The notes beneath the pieces are model-generated. The model was not told the DNA's origin, ran no database searches, and worked only from the letters and a program-made list of their open reading frames with translations. 64,000 nucleotides of DNA from Adiantum capillus-veneris (Eukaryota > Streptophyta > Polypodiopsida > Polypodiales > Pteridaceae), in the NCBI GenBank assembly GCA_014529385.2, contig CM043960.1:28549396-28613395 (forward strand), written 5' to 3'. The position numbers were made by a program, and so were the translations under genes. Within the stretch, counting starts at the first letter, position 1, and every line of letters begins with the position of its first letter. Positions 22,231-33,962 of the stretch are shown here, piece by piece.

Positions 22231-22506
22231 ACCTCACCTCGTGTTGTATGAAACACCACCCCTATCTATTCGAAACACACTTTTGCATTTCTGTTGTGTT
22301 ATTTTTTTGAGTTTCTACACTATTTTTATATATTTTGAGGCGGAATTTCTCCTTTTCCCCTTTCCCTCAACCGGCATTTTTGAAATTGAAAACGGCACAA
22401 TATTAAGTTGAGACACATATTTCCCGAACACTGCTTGTACCTCACCCCGTGTTGTAGGAAACACCACCCCTATCTACTGGAAACACATTTCTGCATTTCT
22501 GTTGTG
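22231..22506. repeat. Pair of 68-bp direct repeats 208 bp apart
   Basis: ACCTCACC(T/C)CGTGTTGTA and the following bases through GCATTTCTGTTGTG occur at 22231-22298 and 22439-22506 with about six differences. The spacing is too short and the repeats too small for a normal LTR pair. A miniature element or segmental duplication is possible. Confidence 0.7.
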
Positions 22507-22945
22507 GGTGATCATTTCTAGTATTATCGAAACGTGCCGAAATGGCTGCCAATTTCTCCCACCTTTGCTCCTCAAATTAAAGAGTAAGACCAAGTACATA
22601 CCTACATATTGGCTCAATTTACCTTATATCAATACAAATTTACCAAGATTCCCTCCTCCTCCCTTTACGAAGCCCAGCGCTTTGGCTTGTGAGGCATTCA
22701 CATGCCCCTGATCATAGCCCTCCTCCTCAAAGTGCTGCACCTAGTGCATCTCTTTTACCTCCAGGGTGCAACCCCCTTGCATGCTTGCTTTCTTTGCCCG
22801 CCCGTGATGCAAAGAAGCCCTCAGGGCATTCCCTTCATGCTGCACCCTCCCTTTCCCTACCATGTAAGGCTTCACCTCCTTGGCCCTTGATGTCTACATC
22901 CCATACGCTCGTCAGCTCTTGCCATCAGCTTCTAAAGTTGGCTGC

Positions 22946-22948
<3 letters not shown>
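22507..22948. other. No recognisable gene
   Basis: CT-rich sequence with Pro/Leu/Ser-rich frames in several phases; I see no family motif. Confidence 0.5.

Positions 22949-23002
<54 letters not shown>
22949..23002. repeat. (GA)n microsatellite
   Basis: About 27 GA units. Confidence 0.95.
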
Positions 23003-23005
<3 letters not shown>

Positions 23006-23066
23006 CATCTCCTCCTCACATCCCTACCTCCCCACATCCCATGCCCATTCTATGGAATTTCTTTGG

Positions 23067-23070
<4 letters not shown>

Positions 23071-23110
<40 letters not shown>

Positions 23111-23268
23111 AAGGAGAGCGACCCAAGGCAATGCCTGGGAATCCTAATTGGTTGGGGGTCACAAATTTCTCTGTCGTTTTCACGGGATGTCAGGGGTGCA
23201 ACAATAAGAGTTGAGAGAGAGAGTTTTGACCTGCAGCCAATTAGGCTTCCCATGCATTGCCTTGGGTT

Positions 23269-23326
<58 letters not shown>
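23071..23326. repeat. Large inverted repeat flanked by (GA)n and (TC)n
   Basis: Left arm: (GA)n at 23071-23109, then about 48 bp (23113-23161) including GACCCAAGGCAATGC and CCTAATTGG. Right arm: 23227-23274 with CCAATTAGG and GCATTGCCTTGGGTTGC, then (TC)n to 23326. The arms pair with few mismatches around a spacer of about 65 bp. The whole could fold into a hairpin of roughly 250 nt. It abuts the LINE on its right. Confidence 0.85.
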
Positions 23327-23329
<3 letters not shown>

Positions 23330-23880
23330 ACGACATGATGTGTGTGAGATGAGAAATGCATCCAAATCATGGGTTGATATATGTAAGGATAATGTGGTTT
23401 CTACATCTTCTATCACACAAGCCGTTGTCCAAGCAAAGAATGTAGAGAATGTGAACACTCAAGAATTGCAAGAACGGTAAAAACGCTCAAAGAACATTAT
23501 CATTTGTGGAATCAAGGAGGAAAGCATGGAAACACACCAATCTCTTGCGGTTGCTATTGAATAGTTTTTTGCTACATACTTTGGCATGTCTGGAATCATG
23601 GATTATGGTGCACATCGAGTTGGAAAACAAGGAGTCCCTCTCTCGGGAGAAAGACCTATTGTATGTACCATGGCTGATGAGGTAAAGAGAAAGATTATCC
23701 TTGACAATAGTTGGATCTACCTCAAAGGAACAGGTTGTAATGTATATGAGGATCACACTCTTATGCAACAAAATGTAATGTTGCAAAGCATATAAGGAAA
23801 GAAACAAGAAGGTTAAGGTGTCATCTCAAGAAGAAAAGTCACTTGAGGACGATGCAAGTCCACCCAACAGATAGGGACAC
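23327..23880 (+). pseudogene. LINE ORF1-like segment
   Basis: Starts after the TC array; in-frame pieces include QAVVQAKNVENVNTQELQER, then NIIICGIKEESMETHQSLAV, FFATYFGMSGIMDYGAHRVG, and PIVCTMADEVKRKIILDN with YLKGTGCNVYEDHT. The layout (possible coiled-coil start, then an RRM-like fold with a basic end) fits the nucleic-acid-binding ORF1 or linker of L1/Jockey-like LINEs. Stops at several points make it non-functional. Confidence 0.6.
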
Positions 23881-23885
23881 AGGAT

Positions 23886-26421
23886 CTATGAGACCAACTC
23901 ACGCTTGCAAATAAGCTTTTGGAATTGTAACAGGTATCCATGGAATACGGGAATTGGCATTGATGAGCTTACCAATGACTCCGATGTAATACTTCGTGTC
24001 GAAACATGGGAGCATGATGCGCAACGATTTCTTGGATTTGACAAATACGATGTGCATTCTTTGATGTGGGCCAAAAATGCAAGCAACATAGAGGCCAAGG
24101 AGGCGTAGCATGTATGATAAAAAAGGGTTTGAAAGATGTTTCCATTGTCAAAGAAAATAAGTATAAACGCTACTTATTGCTGAAAATCAGCCCACCAAAT
24201 GGTCAAGTCATGTTTGTGGTTGGTTGCTACATTCCTCACTATGACTCCAACTTTTATGCTCTCTTGGATATGGATAGAGATCAACCCTTTGTTGAACTAG
24301 AGGAAGACATTGCTCATTACAAGGACCAGGGTGAAGTCATTGTCTTTGGAGACATGAATGCTCACACAAATACGTTAAAACAAGACACACAACAAGTCAA
24401 CATGCCACATGTCTCAAGAAGAATGTATGACTCATACATGTATAATCGAATCTCTAATGATGCAAAAGAACTGGATCACTATGGAAAGTCACTTCTACAT
24501 ATGTGCAATAGTATCGAAATGCTCATTGCAAATGGTGTATCTTGATGGCAAGGCACCAATGGATTTACATGTAGATAGCACAATGGTGATAGCGTGATTG
24601 ACTATATGTTGTTTTTGGAAGCCACTCTAGAATGCATACAAAGCTTTACACTCGGTGAATGGAATCCGGAATCGGATCATAGGATGTTATGTATTGACCT
24701 CAAGTGTGGTAAAAGACCTGAGCATGTAGCCTCCAATCATGATGTGAATCATTCATACCTACGTCTAGACTTCAAACGAGCACTTATATATGCTGATATG
24801 GTGGACCAAATGTTAAGCATGACAAAGCATCAAGAGAGCCCAACATTAGAATGCAACTGGAAAATTTTCAAAGAAGTAATTTTCTCTTGTGCGAAGGAAT
24901 GCTTTTTGGTAAAACACATGTCTTGCAAAAGGTCTAAGAAGGGTAGCACCATGAAGAAATGGTTTCACATGGAATGTAGTCAAGCCCAAAAACACTTGCT
25001 AAAGTTGGATGCAAGCAAAGACAAGGAAGTTTACTTGGAACATTCACACACATACAAAGCACTTGTTCAAAAAAAGAGGAGAAGGTGGGAAGTCAAAAAA
25101 CAACTTCTTTTAGCGCAAGAAAAAGCACATACATGTGGCAAGTTTTGGCAAAATAAAAAAGGCAAGTATGTTGAGAGCTTTGGTGACTTGACTCTTGAGG
25201 ATATGTATATGCATTGCAAGAACCTCTATGAGCAACCAAATGTTGATAAGATGGAGTGTTGTAGCTCCCTTCCGTTTATGCCTCCCTTCTTTACCATTGA
25301 AGACGTATCCCACGTGCTTGAGAAACTTGTTACTCGCAAGGCAGGGGACCTTCAAGGTGTCAAGGTTGAAATGATTAAATGGACAAGCAAGAAAACACAA
25401 TATTGGATATGCGATATGTTTAACCTTGCACTTCAGTATGGCATGCCTCATGATTGGAGTGCAAATTGGATCAAACCTTTGCACAAAGGAGGAGATGTAA
25501 ACAATGTGAACAACTATCACACTATAATGGTTGGTTCTTTGATGGCAAAGTTATTTGGATGTATCATGGAGATGAAGATAAGTGAATGGGCTGAAAAGAA
25601 CGGAAAACGTGCGCTTGGCCAAGCAAGTTTTTGAAAGCATCATAGCACTATTGATCACCTTGTCACTCTTCGAGTTCTTATGGAAGCGTCTCGATTGAAA
25701 GGAAAAAAGTTGTATTGTTGCTTTGTGGATTTCAAGAAAGCTTTTGACATGGTGCCACGAGGAAATTTTTGGAGACGTATGCAAAGCCTTCAAGTGCCGA
25801 GAGAATTTATGCATGCAGTCTTTCGCATCTACCAAAAAGTGATCTGTCGACTACGTATGGGAGATGGAATATTAGAAGTTTTGCAAGCACCATTGGTGTC
25901 AAACAAGGATGTCCACTTTTCCCAACCCTCTTTGGGCTAGCGCTACTCATTGATGAATTCGAATGCATGGTTCTTGATTTTATACAACAAGAAGGCATAG
26001 AAGAGGTTGAGATCGAAAATGCTGTGATCATGCTTTTGCTTTATGCCGATGATGTAGTGCTCTTGGCACATACCTTAGAAGATGTACAAAAGCTTATGAA
26101 TGGATCCAAAACCAAGGTTATGCTTGTAAAGACCCTCAATGACAAAAATCCATGCATTGTATACAACAATGAGCAACTTGAAGTGGTAGACAGCTTCAAG
26201 TACCTTGGCCTTGAGGTTCCATCCAATCATAAATGGAAGGATTGCGCAATGTGTCAGTTGAAAGCCAAAAAGAGGGCATGTGCAATGCTAGAGAGATCAA
26301 GTGTTGGGCTCTCAAAAAGTACCTCTGTTACACATTAGTGACACCATACTTCTTTATGGAGTGGAGATGTGGAGTAGTAGCATCGGGAAGTCTACTTGGA
26401 AAGAGTTTGAGAATGTCCAAA
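23886..26421 (+). pseudogene. LINE ORF2: AP-endonuclease and reverse transcriptase, 5' part
   Basis: Endonuclease-like start: QISFWNCNRYPWNTGIGIDE, VETWEHDAQRF, later EVIVFGDMNAHTNTL and SDHRML, the usual GDxN and SDH signatures. RT follows: WIKPLHKGGDVNNVNNYHTI, CFVDFKKAFDMVPRG, GVKQGCPLFPTLFGL and the catalytic LLLYADDVVLLAHT (about 26035-26076). Frames change around 24105, 24545, 25630 and 25790-25880. At 26421 the LTR element interrupts the coding sequence after KEFENVQ-like codons. Confidence 0.85.
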
Positions 26422-26879
26422 TGTTATAGAATTGATAGTTTATTATTTATTGCAGCTGACAGGTGGAAAAGACTAGACCAAGCTAGACCTATGTGAATCG
26501 AAATATATATATTTGTTTATAATTTTATTATTCAAGTGCTCTTTTATGAGCTTTGGCCATTTATGACCGGCTGGCCGGCCAATTTGACCATTCAAGAAAT
26601 CTATAAATGAAATACGTGCAAGAGGAAAATGGTCACTCTTGCACGGGGGGAGATTGCACCCAGTGTCTGTGTATTCTTGTCCCCTTTCTTCTGTTCTCTA
26701 TCTTCGTGCTTGTGTAGCACTCTGTGCTAGGAGGTGCACTTGCATGTGCTCCCTCGCTCTCTCCCGCGCTATCTCTCTCTGTGTTCGTGTACGATTTGAT
26801 TATACGCTCACAAGATTCATCAGGTATGCATATTTGCGGTGTTGTATTTTGCAAGGACGCCGCGCCTCCGTTTGTACCA
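26422..26879 (+). repeat. 5' LTR of the LARD-like element
   Basis: 458 bp. It contains TCTATAAATGAAATACG (about 26600), a good TATA-box region, and a short CT-rich stretch around 26755-26785 that is expanded in the partner LTR. Confidence 0.9.
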
Positions 26880-26880
26880 G

Positions 26881-26894
26881 TGGTATCAGAGCAC
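26881..26894 (+). promoter_or_regulatory. Primer-binding site, tRNA-iMet type
   Basis: TGGTATCAGAGCAC lies one base after the 5' LTR end. Confidence 0.9.
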
Positions 26895-28240
26895 TAGGCT
26901 ATGCTCCAATGTTTATGAAAATCTTGGTTTACTGCAATCAAAGCTAAGTGTGATCTCTCCTACAAGTTAATTTGTTTTGTCTTCTTGCTGACAAGATTGG
27001 TTGGATGTTAACAAAGGATTTGTCTTTGCATATTCGTGTGTTTTTTTCTTTCATAGAGAATAATAATGAAAGATAGTAGGGATGAAAGCTTAGGTTAAGA
27101 AAAGTAGCATTTTCATAGATTAGATATTTGGCATCTATATTGTTTAACACGCAATAAAATTATGTAAGTTAATTAAGAGAATGCTTGTTATATTATGATT
27201 AGATAGGTATCGGTAATTAGCAAAAGAAGAGGGGAAAAAAATAACGATTAAGCACAATCATTTTATTGAATTGGTTTTTTCCCTGTTTTCAAAGGAAGAA
27301 ACTCTAGGTAAGTATATTTAACGAGGCAGTTTTGACCCTATGAGTACTCATATCTTGTTTCAAGAGCCTTGCACTCAGGAGAATGAACATCAAAACATTA
27401 TAGACAAACCTAAGGAACCCGTGAAAATTATAGGCCCATAGGAAGGAAACCTAAGAGATAACCAAATTTTGGAGACTCATAAAAGCTTTGAAAGCCTGTA
27501 GAGAGACGGAGTCTTAAACTCCATGGGATACAACCCCAGAAGATTCAATTAGATATTTGTTCATCCATCTACGTGAGGGCACTGGACAGACACACAAGAG
27601 TGCCTCACCACAAGAGCACTGCAATCAACTGCACTAAGGATACATCAACACACACCCTTCTATCACGAAACAAAACCAGTGTTATTTCTCTCAACCCGTA
27701 TCTATTTGGAGTATTGCTGGTTGTCGGAGATGATGAGCCGCAACAAAGGAGCTATAGTAAGGTCGTGCAATAGGGACCACCGGCCAATGGTGCCAAAGGC
27801 TTTTGTGGATTGGTGCTACAATGAGGCAGTGCCCACCCTCAAGATTTTAGGTACATAGAATAGCATAGGGTGCACATGCAACCCCATGCATCGTGAGGAA
27901 AAAGAAAAAAAACGAAGGGCGTCCACTTGTTTTTTCGTCAGAACTGGCTGCAGCTCGACATCTCTGCACTCTCAGCCCCTCGACCAAGCCCCTATCCGTT
28001 TGTTCTTTTGACCTACTCAACTACAGATAACCAACGACTCTTTCCCTCTCACTATAGGGACCATCCAGTAAATCTCCCTCTCTCTCTCTTTCTCTCTCTC
28101 TCTTTGGGGCTGCCAGAGACCAACCATTGCTACCCTCCACATACTCCCTTTTTGCATGCAACTACTGGCAGATTTCTTTCCTTCTTTCCCACCCAGTTGC
28201 CACCAAGTGCAGGTGCACACGTACAGAAATGGGAGTCAAA

Positions 28241-28370
<130 letters not shown>

Positions 28371-28786
28371 CTTGGTTCAACCACCTAAATTAACCCTCAT
28401 GCAGTGCTGTCACAACACTCCCTCTTTCACTCTCATTCTTTGCCTCTACACCTGCAATGCAACATGTCATCATCTTGGCGGCTACGGCCACATGCTAACT
28501 AACGTGCAGCAGGGATTTCTCTGTCTCCCTCTCTTCAGTCGCCGTCCCACTCTCCCTCCCTGTCTTGCACGGTGTGGTAGATGGATAACCACCCGCCACC
28601 CTTTCTAGTACAGTCGTCAGCCAAACACATGCGGAGTAGCCAACCCACCAATCAACCCTCACTCTCTCTCTCTCATACTGCCTCCATTGAACTGACTCTC
28701 TCTCGCAGTAGATCACAACACTACTCTATGGAAGACGCGAGCAACTTCGAGCTACTGCGAGAGGCACTGTTGCATGTCGAGCTAGT

Positions 28787-29155
28787 GTGAGAATTCAGCT
28801 TGATCCAACAAGCAGCCATCAGCAATGGCAATTACGGCACTATAAAGCCACAGAAGATGACAACCTCGAAGAAGGAGGAATTTGGGAAAACCAACAAGAC
28901 GATGTCGATCTGACAGTCGGCGAAATTTGTCATGGTGGAGAAGATGTTGAAATTTGTGATGTCAAGGTAGATGTTGATCGGAATATAAAAACAAAAAAAA
29001 ACAACGGCAAAATTTGTGAAGCCGCGCCCAATATGATCAGTTGTTCATGTGCTCCTGATGCAACGCGAAACTCGCGATTGACTACTGAGAGTACTGATGA
29101 TGGTGATGGTATAGATTATTGTGAGAAAGCGCCTCGCAATGTTGATGCCATCTAG
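28787..29155 (+). CDS. Unrecognised acidic ORF inside the LARD-like element
   Basis: A 122-codon frame rich in Asp/Glu (for example GEICHGGEDVEICDVKVDVD) with no start context I can endorse and no family resemblance. It could be chance or a captured fragment; it is not a retroviral protein. Confidence 0.2.
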   Translation: MRIQLDPTSSHQQWQLRHYKATEDDNLEEGGIWENQQDDVDLTVGEICHGGEDVEICDVKVDVDRNIKTKKNNGKICEAAPNMISCSCAPDATRNSRLTTESTDDGDGIDYCEKAPRNVDAI

Positions 29156-29274
29156 CTCTGTGTGGTTGTGTCCAATGTGAGCCGCTATTCCAATTAGCTC
29201 CATGCTTGAATTAAGGCCACCACTGCTGGCCCTAATTCAATCAGTAGTAGCAGCATCGAAGCACGAACAAATTT

Positions 29275-30035
29275 GGACATTGAAGATGCTCTTCAATGAC
29301 TGTTACAATGCTTTCTCCGACAACACCCACTGTCGAGCATTCTCAAGCATTGACGATGCTGCTGATAATTTTAGTACTTTACTTCATTTTAAAGTGTACC
29401 CAGGCAAGGCATTGGATTAGATTCACACGGAGTGTATCAGTTCGGCCTCATATTTTGGCCTTTTGAGGACGTTTAATATAACATTTCATTTCATTTAATC
29501 TCTTCCCCCCCCTTTCCCCCCTCTGAGTAAGGCTAATATAGAGGCAGATAGTGACAAAGCTCTTCAATGATGGCTGCAATATTTCCTCCAACTAGTCCGG
29601 CAGTCAAACATCCTCGGGCATTGATGATGACGATAATGATGCGTTTTTAGGCTTTCAATTTAACCTTTCACTTTACTTCATTTTTTTTTTTTTAAACCCA
29701 GACATTGTATTAAAACCGTAAGGATTGTATCAGTTTGGTCCCATAGGCCTTTGGAAGATGAGTAAATAGCATTTTATGTCGCTCTCTCTCTTTACCCTCC
29801 CAATATGACTACTTACAGTGGTAGACATTGATGAAGCTCTTCCATGACTAATGCAATACTTTTTGCGAAGACGCCCAATGATGGGCATCTAAGGGACTTG
29901 ATGACGACGACGATGATTTTAGTCTATTTTCGTACCCAAACATTGTATTAGATCCGCAAAACTTATCTCACTTTGTTTTCGTAAGCAATTTTTGCATTTT
30001 AACAGTTACTATAGCATTTCATTTCATTTCTCTCT
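29275..30035. repeat. Three diverged tandem repeats of about 250 bp
   Basis: Units near 29275-29505, 29555-29785 and 29830-30035 each run in the same order: a GAAGCTCTTC-like start, AATGACTG(T)TACAATG-like text, a GATGACGATGATTTTAGT block, CCCAGACATTGTATTA, and an end with CATTTCATTTC or similar. They are clearly diverged. The middle unit contains TTTGGTCCCATAGG (29734-29747), also found in the LINE 3' region at 32964-32977. Confidence 0.65.
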
Positions 30036-30979
30036 TTCTTTTCACAACCCCTTGCCACCCCCCTATTGTTATGTTTTGATAATTGACGTCAATCATGTTA
30101 TATTTTTTACAATTATGCAATGTATCATGATAATCCACTAATTGCATATAAATTAATTAATAATAATAAAAAAACATTAGCAAACACGCATCTACCTGGC
30201 ACCTGAACAACACAAAAGGCATGGCTCATATATAATTTGGACACTATGTCATACACTAACCACCCTCATAATTGACGCTTATCCCGAGCACCTTTGCTCA
30301 TTCTAGTTGAACATGGTCATTGAGCTAACAACAATTTTTTTATGAAACTTTCCACCAAAATTAGGTTCTTCACAGTTGCCTGAGCACAAGTTGCTTTGCA
30401 ACAACTCACCCTTCGTTCTTGTATTTTTTGGTTAGTGACACTAGTTGACCTATGCTATTTAATTAGAATTGCAAAATTTCCTTTCCATTCAGTTGTCTGA
30501 CATTTGTCTTAGTTGAACTAATCGCTTCTATAGTTGTCATTGCAAGTTCATGACCAATTATTAACCCCACGCTAACACGTTTTGAATCTATTAACTATCC
30601 TTTGGTGAAAGTTTGACAGTCACAACTTTCTCTTATTTGTACCTCTCTCGACATGCACACACTGGTGTATACATTTTTAAATATGGACTATTATCCAGGT
30701 AAGTACCTCCAATACCTCCTTTCTCTTTTCAGGTTATCTTATGAGCTATTAACCCAACCATCTCTCATATAATGGCTTAAATTTTGCACTGAATGGAATT
30801 TTTATTAAGGTCATTTGATATTATATAGCTCCTCATATGAGCTAAGGTGTTTTCCATCATAAACAAGCTTAAGAGTTTCTAAGAACTTTGATATTCCACT
30901 ATACCTAAAAGTGGTGTCAACCAAATAGTAAATATTTTTCTATTTTATGTCTTGTTTAGTCCATTGGTCACATGCACAT

Positions 30980-31180
30980 AGAATTGCCAATTTAGGCAGT
31001 TTGTAGATACTCATCTTGGTGCATATTCGCCGATTTTAGCAGCACATTGATAAATTGTAGATTCACGATTTTTAAACTTATACCGAATGCAGATTTGGCG
31101 ATTTAGGCAGCATTAGTCCAAATTCATCGATTTATGCAGCATGTCTTATTGATGTAGATTTGCCGATTTAGGAAACATCG
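30980..31180. repeat. Short dispersed repeats of CGATTTAGGCAGCAT type
   Basis: About five variants of the 15-mer occur at irregular spacing (near 30988, 31031, 31091, 31127, 31163), just before the 3' LTR. The role is unknown. Confidence 0.55.
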
Positions 31181-31631
31181 ATTGCAAAATCATGCTGCAG
31201 TGGGGCTGGCCACACTGCAATCGGTATGATTTTGTTACCCGGGTATACAAAATGAAGGTTATTTGGATTTGGATTTGCAATGGTATATGTTGGAAGATAT
31301 TTGGATTTGGAATTGGTATATAATGTTGTTCTATCGCGCGAGAGTATTTATGGAATTGGATTTGAGATTGATCAGAATTGATTATGATGATGATGAGTAT
31401 GACCAATGGTATCCTGATTCATCAGGGTGTGACATATATTGCTTATTCTAGCTGTATGGGACACTAGAATAGGTAGTATGTGGATGACGGCAGGCATAAG
31501 CAATGTTGTCTAATTTTATGGATTTTTCTTTTACTATTTGATACAGATTTCTAATCATTGTTTTTGACAAGTATTGTTTGCAGATATTTTATCTTTGCAA
31601 CTGAGGCCAATTGCTTTCCAACGGAGAGGTA

Positions 31632-31970
31632 TGTTATAGAATTGATACTTTATTATTTATTGTAGCTGGCAAGTGGAAAAGACTAGATCGAGCTAGACCT
31701 ATGCGAATGAAAAAATATATATATTGTATGATTTATTATTCAAGGGCTCTTTTATGAGCTTTGGCCAGTTATGATCGGCCGGCCGGTTTGTACTCAATTT
31801 GACCATTCAAGAAACCTATAAATGAAATACGTGCAAGAGGGAAATGGTCACTCTTGCATGGGGGGAGATTGCACCCAGTGTCTGTGTATTCTTCTCCCCT
31901 TTAATTCTCTTCTCTATCTCCGTGCTTGTGTAGCACTCCGCTCTAGGAGGTGCACTTTCACGTGCTCCCT

Positions 31971-32045
<75 letters not shown>

Positions 32046-32181
32046 CGTGCTCTCTCTCTGTTCGTGTACGATTTGATTATACGCTCACAGGATTCATCAC
32101 GTATGCATATTTGCGGTGTTTATCATTTTTAGCGTGTTATTTTATGTATTTTGCAGGGACGCCGCGCCTCCGTTTGTAGCA
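31632..32181 (+). repeat. 3' LTR of the LARD-like element
   Basis: 550 bp, 92 bp longer than the 5' LTR, mainly from a (CT)n array at 31975-32042 and an added segment near 32120-32155. Otherwise it is clearly alignable. Confidence 0.9.
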
Positions 32182-32186
32182 CCAAA

Positions 32187-32905
32187 AGCGTTTCTCACCA
32201 GCTTTCTCCAAGTCAAGACATAAACACCCTGCATGCTCTTACTTCTTGAGTTCGGATCACTTCCCATTGAGGTCTTGGGCATGCAAAGGGTTGTGGAGTA
32301 CATGCTTAAGACACAACATAGCCCTTTGTATCGACTTCCTAGATTCGCATATGAAGCAAGTCAAAAGGTCCAAAAGACATGCAAGAGTTAAATACTAAGT
32401 TCGGGGTGGATGCTTGACATCAAGAAATGGTTTGGAAGATGGGATGCATGTCACTTGATCAAGGATGCGTCGATCGACTCCCAAGTTAATGAGGCCTTCT
32501 TAAAACACCAATGTATCACGTCTTGGGAGAAATCCGGAGGTTCTCGCTTCAGCCATTACACCACATACATCGCCCCAAACTACAAATCTCTCTTCTTCTC
32601 GGAACGAGTTAACCAAATCCATCCCTACATCCTTGAGCCCATCCCGTTGAGTGCGATCTGCACCATTTCCTCCATTTGTCTTAGCTCCCATTCTCTACGC
32701 TACGAGACAGGACGTTGGGGCACTGGCGAGGAGTCTCATCAACTTTGCACCTTATGTCCTCGTCAAGTGCAAGAGAGTGAGTACCGAGTGCTCAGCTTTT
32801 TACCACATTAGGTCCTCTTTTCCCCATATATTCAGCCATGAGCTCTCCCTACATACCTTCCTCTCCCAACCACGATGTGGACTCTGTATTGCGACGCTCA
32901 TTTAG
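32187..32905 (+). pseudogene. LINE ORF2, C-terminal part after the LTR insertion
   Basis: Continues the LINE frame as KAFLTSF-like codons, then LLESGSLPIEVLGMQRVVEY, later WMLDIKKWFGRWDACHLIKD and SHYTTYIAPNYKSLFFSERV, and ends near TAG 32903. The Cys-containing GTGEESHQLCTLCPR stretch may be the degenerate zinc-binding end of a LINE ORF2. It is frame-shifted in at least two places. Confidence 0.65.
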
Positions 32906-33116
32906 TCATTTTTGAGCATCGAGAGTCACTTGTGACCTCCACTCACACCACGTGACATGTTCATTTGGTCCCATAGGTCATATTTGCCCTCCGAGGATGA
33001 TAATAAAACTATCTATCTATCTATCTCTGTCTCTGTGGATTCGCCACACTTGCCATCTCCCTAGTTTCTCACATCGGCCCAAGTGTCTCCCTCTCTCTCC
33101 CTTGACCCACACGTGG

Positions 33117-33118
<2 letters not shown>

Positions 33119-33202
<84 letters not shown>
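33119..33202. repeat. (TC)n microsatellite
   Basis: About 42 TC units, about 100 bp past the LINE's ATCT-type tail. Confidence 0.95.
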
Positions 33203-33204
<2 letters not shown>

Positions 33205-33672
33205 GTTTCCCCCTCAAAGCATATGGCAAGATTCTACCTAAACAAATCCATCCAAAATTGAACAAACATACTCGCTCACTCTTTCCTTCATTATACAAAA
33301 TCTCTATATATTCCCTCCCATGCACGCTCTGCAATGTCAATCACAAGGATAATTTCCTTGCATGCATGCGGACTCGAGCTCGTCTCACAGGATCAAAGCT
33401 GAAAGCCTTTCGCCTTGACCACTGCACCGTGACAAGATGGTTGTCCATGGAGGCGACGCCTTGGTATTTAAAAAAAAAGGACTTTGCCCCTCGCCTCTGT
33501 GGGTTTGCTCAGTGAGCTATCAATTGTTGCATGTCTCGTGCGACACCCCCCTTTCGCCTCCCATTTCCCTTCACTGCTCCCTCCACGCCACTTGTATCCC
33601 CCCCCCCCCCCTCCTTTTCTTTTATTTCCTTTATTTTTTCCAACCCAAATCAAGTATCTTGTAAGATGCTAA
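33203..33672. other. No recognisable gene
   Basis: CT-rich sequence with a run of 12 C near 33600; frames here show no family motif. Confidence 0.5.
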
Positions 33673-33959
33673 GGCAATGGTCACGTGAGGCTTAGTTATC
33701 AGTTATTTGAACAAAAAACTAAGCCTCATTCTTGGTCACACGCAAAAAGGAGCATTAAATGAGTTACTAAGCCAACGCTTTCTAACTATGCCGATTTTGG
33801 CATAGTCGTGAAGTTCAAGGCATAGTTGGGAGGATGAATGAATAACTAAGCCTCACGTGACCATGCAAGAGGCTTCGTTATTCATTTAATGCTTTGTCTG
33901 GGCATAGTTGGCATAGTTATCAATAACTGATAATAACTAAGCCTCGTGTGGCCATGCCC
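33673..33959. mobile_element. Tourist-like MITE (PIF/Harbinger type) with TAA TSD
   Basis: The left end GGCAATGGTCACGTGAGGCT and the reverse complement of the right end GGGCATGGCCACACGAGGCT match, and pairing continues through TTAGTTAT(TAT)CAGTTATT and AGCATTAAATGA. TAA sits at both outer edges (33670-33672, 33960-33962), the target duplication of PIF/Harbinger. At 287 bp with no coding capacity, it is a typical miniature element. Confidence 0.75.
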
Positions 33960-33962
33960 TAA

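Noticed and set aside
26639-26947. ORF in the 5' LTR of the LARD-like element (and its twin at 31822)
   Set aside because: It is present only because the two LTRs are copies; it lies over the promoter and primer site and has no domain.
32410-32811. 133-codon ORF as a host gene
   Set aside because: It continues the LINE ORF2 frame interrupted at 26421 and resumes after the LTR insertion.
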